Shown here piece by piece: positions 1 through 5,477 of a stretch of DNA of 5,477 bases. The position numbers were made by a program, and so were the translations under genes. The notes under the pieces are model-generated. The model was not told the DNA's origin, did no database searches, and saw nothing but the letters and a program-made list of their open reading frames with translations. The number at the start of each line of letters is the position of its first letter. Position 1 is the first letter of the stretch. The DNA comes from a candidate division TA06 bacterium DG_78 (lineage in GTDB: Bacteria; Hydrothermota; Tepidihabitantia; SM23-42): positions 1-5,477 of the forward strand of contig LJNI01000153.1 of the NCBI GenBank assembly GCA_001303225.1, read 5' to 3'.

Positions 1-669
1 GTCGTGTTTTTGCCTTGTAAGACCACAGGTATCGGTGCCCTGAATCGCTACTATGGTATCTTCCAGAACGGGGAGATGAAACTGCGTGGCATAGAGCTCA
101 GGAAACATGATACCCCGCCATTTGTAAACGAAGCGCAACGGATGATACTGAACGAGTTAAGTCATGCAAATAATGCTAAAGAGTTCACCAGTCGATTGCC
201 GCAGGCGATTGGAATACTCAAAGCCATGACTCAACGACTACAGGAAGGCAAAGTGCCACTGCAAGATCTCGTTCTCACTAAGGCGGTGTCGCGCCAACTT
301 GATGAGTATTCGGTGATGACGAACTCCGTGGCGGCATTGAAGCAGATGGAGAAGAGAGGTTACAGAGTCGAGCCAGGGGAGTACATACGTTTCGTGATTA
401 CTGATGGACGAAGCAGAAACTCTGAGAGAAAGGTTAAGGTCGCGGAGTTCATCCGAGGAGATGAGAAACCTGATTTTGCTGAATACCTGAAGTTGCTTTG
501 CCGTTCTGGTCAGACGATGTTCTTGCCTTTTGGATACACTGAAGAAAAGTTGTTGAAGTTAATCAGAAAAGGCAATTATCCATCAAAATACGTAAAGTCC
601 ACATCTATTCCAATAAGTAAAGAACATCGACCTCGTGAGACCGTCGGATATGTGATGCAAAGGAGGTAA
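1..669 (+). CDS. polB: Archaeal family B DNA polymerase, C-terminal part (5' end outside window)
   Basis: The first 222 visible residues match the end of the palm and the thumb of archaeal replicative family B DNA polymerases, which extend primers using dNTPs. The reading frame is open from base 1. The recognisable signature is the KxY-type region, GALNRYYG at fragment residues 12-19, followed by RGIELRKHDTPPF at 29-41, the template-primer contact region. The exonuclease domain and the polymerase Asp motifs (SLYPS, YGDTDS) must lie upstream of the window. A GTG at position 4 is in frame, but it falls inside conserved sequence (VVFLPCKTTG) and is probably not the true start. A separate C-terminal subunit, as in the split PolB of Methanothermobacter, cannot be excluded without upstream sequence. 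No canonical PCNA-binding QxxLxxFF motif is visible at the C-terminus, which ends RETVGYVMQRR. The gene is separated from the following operon by an 87-base gap with its own promoter, so it is probably not functionally tied to it. Confidence 0.92.
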   Translation, partial: VVFLPCKTTGIGALNRYYGIFQNGEMKLRGIELRKHDTPPFVNEAQRMILNELSHANNAKEFTSRLPQAIGILKAMTQRLQEGKVPLQDLVLTKAVSRQLDEYSVMTNSVAALKQMEKRGYRVEPGEYIRFVITDGRSRNSERKVKVAEFIRGDEKPDFAEYLKLLCRSGQTMFLPFGYTEEKLLKLIRKGNYPSKYVKSTSIPISKEHRPRETVGYVMQRR

Positions 670-681
670 AGTAACCTCCTT
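660..681 (+). repeat. Inverted repeat spanning the polB stop codon
   Basis: AAGGAGGT at 660-667 is perfectly mirrored by ACCTCCTT at 674-681 with a 6-base loop. The polB TAA stop (667-669) lies at the end of the left arm and start of the loop. No T-tract follows the right arm, so it is not a classic intrinsic or archaeal T-rich terminator. It could stabilise the polB 3' end or form a weak terminator. The left arm is a perfect Shine-Dalgarno sequence but no start codon follows at a usable distance. Confidence 0.55.
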
Positions 682-723
682 ATAGCACAGGTTTAGATGT
701 CTTTGAGAATAGTTTGCTCACAC

Positions 724-731
724 TTTATATA
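724..731 (+). promoter_or_regulatory. Archaeal TATA box of the glycan operon
   Basis: TTTATATA lies in the gap between polB and the sugar-phosphate transferase gene. Its centre is about 29 bases before the GTG at 757. With the usual archaeal TATA-to-start-site distance of about 26 bases, transcription would begin at roughly 752-756, giving a leaderless or nearly leaderless message. No Shine-Dalgarno sequence is present between the box and the GTG, which supports this. It is the only clear promoter I see for the five downstream genes. Confidence 0.6.
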
Positions 732-756
732 TTGAAAGCAAGTTCATCGAGATTTT

Positions 757-1770
757 GTGGATATTGTAGCGCTCCTCGTGGCGTTCGTCTCATCGCTATT
801 GATAGTTCTCGTAATCATGCCGCCTTTAATCCGTAAGATGAAAGAGGGCGGAATGTTGGGTCCAGATATAAACAAGAAGAATCGTCCTCTGGTCTCCGAG
901 CTTGGTGGAATAGCTGCATTATTCGCATTCTCAATATCTCTATCCTTAGTTGTCGGATTCAAGAAGATTGCAAACTTCACATCAGAACCGCCTTATTTAG
1001 CTGCCATAAGTGTGTTTTTCATTGCTGCCATGGTCGGCCTTATTGACGATGTAAGCAATATAAAACAGAGAGTGAAAGCAGTTGCCGCATTATTTGCATC
1101 TCTCCCTCTTCTCTTGGTGCACTTTGGTACTGCGGTTATTCACTTACCTTTTGGATTGACGATCAGCTTCGAAGGCTCGTATGTTCTCTATCTGATTTAC
1201 TGGCTTGTGTTAGTCCCTATCGGTGTCACAGGTCTCGCAAATGCAATGAATATGTCAGCTGGATATAACGGTTTAGAAAGCGGTCAAGTTGCAGTAATTT
1301 CGTCAGCTTTGTTTCTAATTTGTATTATCAGAGGAGTACCCGATGTTGCTTCAGTGATATTCGTAGCCTTAATCGGTTGCTCCCTCGGCCTCTATTATTT
1401 CAACCGATTCCCTGCGCGAGCATTCGTAGGCGACATAGGTACATTGGGCCTTGGTGCAGCGATGGCCTCAGGAGTTATAATGGGGCATATAGAGTTCTAT
1501 GGAATAATTGCTATAGCTCCAGCCTTCTACGAGGCAATTGCCACGATCTATTTCGGATTCATAAAAAAAGACATGAGGAGACGTGAAGCTTGCCAAAATC
1601 CGATAGTTCATGAGGATGGGTCTCTCAGTCCACCTAAAGGTGCTGAACGTTATACGCTTGCATACTTAATACTCAGTATTAAACCGCTCACGGAGAAGAA
1701 GTTAGTAGCAGCTTTGCTGGGATGTTATGCCTTGAGCAGTAGCGTAGCAATCATTCTGAGTGTGGTGTAA
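757..1770 (+). CDS. GPT/AglH-like UDP-sugar:polyprenyl-phosphate sugar-1-phosphate transferase (glycosyltransferase family 4)
   Basis: This is a polytopic membrane enzyme of the MraY/WecA/ALG7 superfamily. Family members move a HexNAc-1-phosphate from UDP-sugar to a polyprenyl or dolichyl phosphate at the cytoplasmic membrane face, the first step of lipid-linked glycan assembly. About ten hydrophobic segments are visible over 337 residues, normal for the family. Conserved motifs in order are GPDINKKNRPLVSELGG (35-51), LIDDV (95-99, with the Mg-binding Asp pair D97-D98), NAMNMSAGYNGLE (162-174, counterpart of NxxNxxDGxDGL) and FVGDIGTLGLG (223-233, D226). HEDGSL (285-290) sits in the cytoplasmic loop that carries the His motif in other members. 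The AGYNGLE form is typical of archaeal GPT-like enzymes rather than MraY. The GTG start is the only one available: the frame is closed by TGA at 733 upstream, and the TATA box fits it. Likely substrate UDP-GlcNAc is inferred from family only. It heads the operon and its stop overlaps the next start. Confidence 0.9.
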   Translation: MDIVALLVAFVSSLLIVLVIMPPLIRKMKEGGMLGPDINKKNRPLVSELGGIAALFAFSISLSLVVGFKKIANFTSEPPYLAAISVFFIAAMVGLIDDVSNIKQRVKAVAALFASLPLLLVHFGTAVIHLPFGLTISFEGSYVLYLIYWLVLVPIGVTGLANAMNMSAGYNGLESGQVAVISSALFLICIIRGVPDVASVIFVALIGCSLGLYYFNRFPARAFVGDIGTLGLGAAMASGVIMGHIEFYGIIAIAPAFYEAIATIYFGFIKKDMRRREACQNPIVHEDGSLSPPKGAERYTLAYLILSIKPLTEKKLVAALLGCYALSSSVAIILSVV

Positions 1771-2675
1771 TGTTAAGTGAGCGGAAAGAGATTAGACGAA
1801 AAGGATTACGATTCAGTTTACGCCGAATAATTATTGTGTCGACCCGCTATGGATTATCCTCAAGGAAGTTCCTTATCGGTTTGCAAAGAATGGTTACTTT
1901 ACTGAAACAGCATAATGTTGTAGGCACGTTCCCGGTCACGGCATTGATAGTAAAACGTCATCCCGAATTGCTAAGTATTTTGGAGGGAATGGAGGTGGCT
2001 GTTCATGGTTACAAACACACTGATGTTTCAAAGATGAGTCGTGAATATCAGGAGACAATGCTCAGAGAGGCACTTGATATATTTTCATCACTCGGTCTCA
2101 AACCAACTGGTCACAGAGCACCATACTTGAGGCTCAATGAGACAACACTTGACGTTGTTTCACAGATGGGTCTTTTGTATGATAGCAGCGTACCGTCTAT
2201 GTGGCGGGACGAAGGAGAAAGCAACGAATCAAAATATTTGAAGAATGCATTCTTATCTTACGGCCTTTACAAATCAGGAAACCAACTTCCGGTGATACGC
2301 GGACGCTTGGTAATTCTACCTGTAGCAATTCCAGACGATGAAATACTTATCGATAGGTTGAGAATAAATGAGAAACAACTGACCACAACTGTAATTGGTA
2401 TGGGGAAATCTGCTCTCTCATCTGGGGGGCATTTAGTCTTGCAGTTACATCCTGAAAGGTTCCATTTGTTTCATGAAGCGCTGGAGACTGTGCTAAACTT
2501 TGCTCAGGAACACGACGCTTGGATTGCACCACTAAAAGACGTGGCATTATGGTGGCGTGATAGACAAGACACCGAGCCAAGATGGCCAGATAATGCTCCA
2601 TTTGCAATAAGCATCTCTGGAGACATTGATGCTGTGACGTTGACAGACTTCGGACTAAGAATATTCGGAAGATAA
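1770..2675 (+). CDS. Divergent NodB-type polysaccharide deacetylase
   Basis: This soluble 301-residue protein belongs to the NodB/carbohydrate esterase 4-like fold, whose members use a metal to remove N-acetyl groups from amino sugars. Recognisable elements are GTFPVT (52-57, counterpart of the ATFF strand), the metal-binding HxxxH in VHGYKHTD (H79, H83), GHRAPYLR (114-121, R116/P118 of the RxPY motif), LPVAIPDDE (183-191) and LVLQLHPE (222-229, catalytic-region H227). The normal first motif, TFDD, is not in its place: the corresponding strand reads IIIVSTRYG (20-28). A GDID sequence (D285, D287) after a short strand appears instead at the C-terminal end. There is no signal peptide or membrane segment, so it would act in the cytoplasm, probably on a nucleotide- or lipid-linked sugar. 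The ATG overlaps the previous TAA by one base and no strong Shine-Dalgarno sequence is seen, so translation is probably coupled. Activity is uncertain because of the altered motif 1. Confidence 0.85.
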   Translation: MLSERKEIRRKGLRFSLRRIIIVSTRYGLSSRKFLIGLQRMVTLLKQHNVVGTFPVTALIVKRHPELLSILEGMEVAVHGYKHTDVSKMSREYQETMLREALDIFSSLGLKPTGHRAPYLRLNETTLDVVSQMGLLYDSSVPSMWRDEGESNESKYLKNAFLSYGLYKSGNQLPVIRGRLVILPVAIPDDEILIDRLRINEKQLTTTVIGMGKSALSSGGHLVLQLHPERFHLFHEALETVLNFAQEHDAWIAPLKDVALWWRDRQDTEPRWPDNAPFAISISGDIDAVTLTDFGLRIFGR

Positions 2676-2679
2676 TATT

Positions 2680-3663
2680 ATGAAAATCTTGAAGACTCTG
2701 GATGCAGGAAGATGGTGTGACTTCTTAAAGGACGTTCCAGAGTCGACAATATTCCAAACCCCGGAAATGAAAAAAGTCTACGATCTCACTAAGAATTATG
2801 AGTCAATATTACTCGTATTGGAACAAAATGGAGAGATACATGATCTCTTGTTGGCATCCCTGATAAAAGAAAGTGGCAAACTCAAGGAATCTTTCAGCTC
2901 AAGAGCGATTGTGATTGGAGGACCACTTTCTAAGAGCAATGATATAAGACCAATCGTAAAAGCGTATGATGAAATGGCCGCACCCAAAGCGTTGTACACA
3001 CAGATACGAAATCTATGGGATGTTTCAACATCCCACCAAATATTTGAGGAAATTGGTTATTCATATGAAGAACACCTCAACTACATCCATGATTTAACAA
3101 GACCTTTGGAAAAGATTTGGGCGGAATTTTCCGAGGGAAGGAAAAAAGGGATTAAAAAAGCAGAATCAAAAGGAATTAAAATTAAAGAGGGCGAAGAGGA
3201 AGATATCGATATCTTCTATGACCTTGTACAAGAAACCTACAAAGGTGCAAAAGTCCCTATCGCTGATAAGACTCTTTTCAAATCTGCTTGGAGAGTGATG
3301 AGACCAAAGAACATGATTCGTTTTCTTATGGCAACAATTGGGGATGAAACTTTGGCGGGAAGAATGATTCTCACTTATCATGGTATACTTCACGATTGGT
3401 ATGCAGGCAGTACTTCGACAGGACGGACTCTGAATGCAAACGAGCTTATTGTATGGTCGGCAATGCAATGGGGTAGTAAAAACGGATTAAGATTGTTCGA
3501 TTTTGGGGGAGCTGGTAAACCAGGGGAGAAATATGGACCCGGCGAATTCAAACGGCGATTCGGCGGGGAAAAGACTAATTATGGACGGTTCGAAAAAGTG
3601 TATCATCCTGTGAAGCACTTGGTTGGAAAAGCTGGATATAAAGTGATTAGGAGGTTCGGCTAG
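2680..3663 (+). CDS. FemAB/FemX-like acyltransferase, first copy
   Basis: This 327-residue protein belongs to the FemAB/BioF2-like group built from two GNAT-type domains. Bacterial FemX/FemAB proteins transfer amino acids from aminoacyl-tRNA to the peptide of lipid II; relatives in exopolysaccharide clusters have unknown acceptors. Visible signatures are FQTPEM (25-30, the usual N-terminal W/F-x-S/T-P motif), GGPL (80-83), the basic RKKGIKKAESKG (154-165), DWYAGS (239-244), NANELIVWSAMQWG (252-265) and FDFGGAGKPGEKYGPGEF (273-290) followed by KRRFGG. No signal peptide is present; a cytoplasmic location is likely. The ATG starts four bases after the deacetylase stop, with a weak GGAAG upstream (2667-2671). 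It is followed without a gap by a paralogue. Acyl donor and acceptor cannot be told from sequence; the operon suggests an amino group on a lipid-linked sugar. Confidence 0.85.
   Translation: MKILKTLDAGRWCDFLKDVPESTIFQTPEMKKVYDLTKNYESILLVLEQNGEIHDLLLASLIKESGKLKESFSSRAIVIGGPLSKSNDIRPIVKAYDEMAAPKALYTQIRNLWDVSTSHQIFEEIGYSYEEHLNYIHDLTRPLEKIWAEFSEGRKKGIKKAESKGIKIKEGEEEDIDIFYDLVQETYKGAKVPIADKTLFKSAWRVMRPKNMIRFLMATIGDETLAGRMILTYHGILHDWYAGSTSTGRTLNANELIVWSAMQWGSKNGLRLFDFGGAGKPGEKYGPGEFKRRFGGEKTNYGRFEKVYHPVKHLVGKAGYKVIRRFG
3016..3035 (+). repeat. Small hairpin sequence inside the first FemAB-like gene
   Basis: TGGGATGT (3016-3023) and ACATCCCA (3028-3035) form a perfect 8-base stem with a TTCA loop. 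It lies fully in coding sequence, over residues around 113-119. No function is evident and it may be chance. Confidence 0.35.
3199..3216. repeat. Perfect 18-base palindrome inside the first FemAB-like gene
   Basis: The 18 bases GAAGATATCGATATCTTC read identically on both strands with no spacer. They encode residues EDIDIF (174-179) of the first FemAB-like protein. Codon repetition (gat atc gat atc) partly explains the symmetry. No regulatory role is evident. Confidence 0.4.
3649..3655 (+). promoter_or_regulatory. Shine-Dalgarno sequence for the second FemAB-like gene
   Basis: AGGAGGT lies in the last codons of the first FemAB-like gene, eight bases before the GTG at 3664. It supports that GTG as the start although it directly abuts the preceding TAG stop. 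Confidence 0.75.
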
Positions 3664-4716
3664 GTGAATCCTAATCGAACGTCATTAAAACCTGTCGATG
3701 TTATTTTAAAACGAGTATCAGCCTCTGATAGCTCCACTATTAACGAAATCACAAAATTTGCCACTTCCAATAAATATCCATCACCTTTTCAATCAGGTGC
3801 AATGTTCAATGTCTTTGAAAAAACAAAAGGATGCAAACCAATTGCAATAGTTGCTAAAAACACGGATAACAAACTATTAGGATCTATCGTCGCAACGACT
3901 TTTATGGATGCTGGAATAATCATTGGCAAACTTGTAAGTCATGTGACATGCCGTGGTGGGCCGCTCTTATCTTCAGACGATGAAAATAATTTTACCGCTC
4001 GATTACTTCTAAAAAAGCTCTTAGAAATTACGAAAGATGAAAGTCTGTACACTCGCATCTATCCATTTTTTGACTTACCACAACAATATTCATTGCTTAA
4101 GAACATCGGATTTAAACATGAAGATTGGTTGAATTACTTACTAGATTTGACATTGGATGAGGAAAAAATTTGGGATAAAGTTAGTAAGCATCGAAGAAAA
4201 GGTATTCGCAAGGCGGAAAAATTAGGTCTTGAAATGGTTGACGTATCAACAAATAGCAATTTACAAACAACATATGATTTACTTCAAGAATCTCATAAAT
4301 CGGCAAAGATACCTCTTCAAGATAAATCTCTCTTCGATACAATATATCATTATCTTGTGCGTCACAATTTTGCTAAGATGGTTTTAGCTTATCGTGGTGA
4401 GAAACCAATCGCATCACGTGTTGTTCTTACTTTCTCTGGGATAATTTATGATTGGTATGCTGGCTCTGCCTCCGTTGAAGAAGGCAGTAACGCAAACGAA
4501 TACCTTGTTTGGAAAATCATTCAATGGGGTATTCAGTCAGGACACACTCTTTTTGATTTTGGAGGAGCAGGAACACCTGATGAGGAATATGGCCCTCGAG
4601 AATTTAAGAGAAGATTCGGTGGCAAGATGGTGAATTACGGACGCTATACTATCGTGCACAAACCAAAGATACTCAAACTCGTTGAAAACCTCTATAATGT
4701 TCGGAGGATGGTCTAA
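3664..4716 (+). CDS. FemAB/FemX-like acyltransferase, second copy
   Basis: This 350-residue protein is a paralogue of the gene just upstream and has the same two-GNAT-domain FemAB-type layout. Signatures are RGGPLL (97-102), HRRKGIRKAEKLG (176-188), DWYAGS (263-268), NANEYLVWKIIQWG (276-289) and FDFGGAGTPDEEYGPREF (297-314) followed by KRRFGG. Over the C-terminal 80 residues (255-334, against 231-310 of the first copy) I count 48 identical positions by hand. The N-terminal halves are much less alike, and this copy is about 23 residues longer, with an N-terminal extension (NPNRTSLKPVDVILKRV). That suggests different acceptors or sequential additions, as with FemX, FemA and FemB in staphylococci. 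The start is GTG, supported by AGGAGGT eight bases upstream. Its sequence appears more AT-rich than polB. No membrane segment or signal peptide is visible. Donor and acceptor are unknown. Confidence 0.86.
   Translation: MNPNRTSLKPVDVILKRVSASDSSTINEITKFATSNKYPSPFQSGAMFNVFEKTKGCKPIAIVAKNTDNKLLGSIVATTFMDAGIIIGKLVSHVTCRGGPLLSSDDENNFTARLLLKKLLEITKDESLYTRIYPFFDLPQQYSLLKNIGFKHEDWLNYLLDLTLDEEKIWDKVSKHRRKGIRKAEKLGLEMVDVSTNSNLQTTYDLLQESHKSAKIPLQDKSLFDTIYHYLVRHNFAKMVLAYRGEKPIASRVVLTFSGIIYDWYAGSASVEEGSNANEYLVWKIIQWGIQSGHTLFDFGGAGTPDEEYGPREFKRRFGGKMVNYGRYTIVHKPKILKLVENLYNVRRMV
4703..4707 (+). promoter_or_regulatory. Shine-Dalgarno sequence for the DUF354 gene
   Basis: GGAGG lies nine bases before the GTG at 4717, inside the end of the second FemAB-like gene. 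It decides that GTG as the start, immediately after the TAA stop at 4714-4716. Confidence 0.7.
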
Positions 4717-5477
4717 GTGCGTATTTTGATTTCAGTAGGACACCCAGCTCATGTTCATTTATTTAGAAATGCTATTGCCAAGTTACGATCCGATGGTCAT
4801 GATATAGCAGTGGCGGCAGTCAGGAAAGAAAGCACCATTGCTCTGTTGAGACATTATAAAATCGATTACGAGGAATTTGGAATCGACCGCGAAGTCCTCC
4901 TTCAAAAAGCATTAGATGTACCTTTGAGAGATTTGAACCTCTTGAGGTTCGCTTCTGACGTCAAACCTGATATAATCGTGAGTACGGGATCACCATACGC
5001 AGCCCAGGTTAGTAAAGTGTTGGGAGTTCCTCACATAGCTTTTGGTGATACTGAGATTGCTAGAACTGTTGCCAAATTGATGATACCGTTCACTGATGCG
5101 ATTTGCACGCCTTCCAGTTTTTATATGGATCTTGGGCAGAAGCATGTTAAGTACAACGGTTATCATGAGATAGCCTATCTGCATCCTAATTACTACAAAC
5201 CAAATGCATCGATTTTAGATGAAATCGGCATAAAGCAAGGTGAATCTTACTCTATCGTCCGTCTTGCATCTTGGACAAGTAGTCATGATGTTGGGGAAAG
5301 TGGTTTCGGATTCAAAACATTCAGAGAGATAATGGACTTCTTAGAATATCTTGAAAAATGGGGCAAAGTTGTTCTCACAACAGAGAGAGTACTACCTTCA
5401 AGTTTTGAACGATATGTGTACAAAATACCAACTCATCGTATTCACGATTTACTATACTACGCGAATCTCTATGTTGG
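4717..5477 (+). CDS. DUF354 family protein, GT-B-like glycosyltransferase/epimerase relative (3' end outside window)
   Basis: The reading frame from GTG is open to the window end and gives 253 residues of a DUF354 (Pfam PF04007) protein. Family members are typically around 340-350 residues, so the last quarter is missing because of the window edge, not because the gene is broken. Diagnostic stretches are an N-terminal RILISVGHPAHVHLFR (2-17, the first Rossmann strand and glycine/His turn), STGSPYAA (89-96), FGDTEIA (109-115), YNGYHEIAYLHP (146-157), VRLASW (181-186) with HDVGESG (190-196), and HRIHDLLYYANLYVG near the end, the start of the C-terminal domain's nucleotide-sugar site. The fold resembles UDP-GlcNAc 2-epimerase and MurG-type GT-B enzymes, but no reaction is established for the family as far as I know. 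Its place in this operon suggests it adds or modifies a sugar on the lipid-linked product. Confidence 0.88.
   Translation, partial: MRILISVGHPAHVHLFRNAIAKLRSDGHDIAVAAVRKESTIALLRHYKIDYEEFGIDREVLLQKALDVPLRDLNLLRFASDVKPDIIVSTGSPYAAQVSKVLGVPHIAFGDTEIARTVAKLMIPFTDAICTPSSFYMDLGQKHVKYNGYHEIAYLHPNYYKPNASILDEIGIKQGESYSIVRLASWTSSHDVGESGFGFKTFREIMDFLEYLEKWGKVVLTTERVLPSSFERYVYKIPTHRIHDLLYYANLYV

Larger units (their letters stand above)
757..5477 (+). other. Five-gene glycan assembly operon (continues past window end)
   Basis: All five genes lie on the plus strand with gaps of -1, 4, 0 and 0 bases, so they are almost certainly co-transcribed from the promoter near 724-731. The content (lipid sugar-phosphate transferase, deacetylase, two FemAB-like acyltransferases, DUF354) points to cytoplasmic assembly of a modified lipid-linked glycan. 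No flippase, oligosaccharyltransferase or export gene is inside the window. Confidence 0.75.

Noticed and set aside
744..980. Minus-strand open frame of 78 codons
   Set aside because: It overlaps the start of the sugar-phosphate transferase gene and its promoter, and its translation shows no recognisable motif.
757..1770. True MraY of a peptidoglycan pathway
   Set aside because: The NAMNMSAGYNGLE form and lack of any Mur ligase in view fit an archaeal GPT/AglH-like enzyme better.
2347..2607. Minus-strand open frame of 86 codons
   Set aside because: It lies wholly inside the deacetylase gene over its conserved LQLHPE motif and looks like a shadow frame.
2676..2679. Separate promoter for the FemAB-like genes
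   Set aside because: The gap is four bases and no convincing TATA element is seen in the preceding coding sequence, so co-transcription is simpler.
3166..3468. Minus-strand open frame of 100 codons
   Set aside because: It is antisense to the conserved middle of the first FemAB-like gene and is Cys/Ser/His rich without domain character.
4990..5184. Minus-strand open frame of 64 codons
   Set aside because: It is antisense to the conserved FGDTE and YNGYHE region of the DUF354 gene, which runs in a clear plus-strand frame.
1..5477. CRISPR array, tRNA/rRNA gene or insertion sequence
   Set aside because: No regularly spaced repeats, no tRNA-like cloverleaf and no transposase or terminal repeats were seen; coding sequence fills nearly the whole window.

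Overview
The window looks archaeal. It opens with the C-terminal part of an archaeal family B DNA polymerase. The next gene is preceded by a TATA box (TTTATATA) about 26-33 bases before a GTG start, with no Shine-Dalgarno sequence, which fits a near-leaderless archaeal transcript. The glycan genes are also of archaeal type: a GPT/AglH-like sugar-phosphate transferase with an NAMNMSAGYNGLE motif, and a DUF354 protein. A euryarchaeon of the methanogen/ANME kind is my best guess from the polymerase sequence, but I cannot place it further from sequence alone.

Layout. Positions 1-669 hold the 3' end of polB, cut by the window edge. Positions 670-756 are an intergenic gap with an inverted repeat over the polB stop codon and a promoter. 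From 757 to the window end there is one tightly packed plus-strand operon of five genes: (1) a polytopic UDP-GlcNAc/polyprenyl-phosphate sugar-1-phosphate transferase, 757-1770; (2) a divergent NodB-type polysaccharide deacetylase, 1770-2675, overlapping gene 1 by one base; (3) and (4) two tandem FemAB/FemX-like acyltransferases, 2680-3663 and 3664-4716, directly abutting; (5) a DUF354 glycosyltransferase/epimerase-like protein from 4717, truncated by the window end. The last two genes have GTG starts directly after the previous stop codon, each with a good Shine-Dalgarno sequence inside the preceding gene.

How the genes may work together (inference). The transferase would load an amino sugar phosphate on a dolichol-type lipid. 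The deacetylase could expose a free amine, the two FemAB-like enzymes could attach amino acids (or other acyl groups) to it, and the DUF354 protein could modify or extend the sugar. This resembles bacterial lipid II logic (MraY, a GT-B enzyme, FemX) in an archaeal setting. The most unusual gene is the deacetylase: the usual N-terminal Asp-Asp motif is missing, but a GDID sequence in a plausible strand context appears at the extreme C-terminus.
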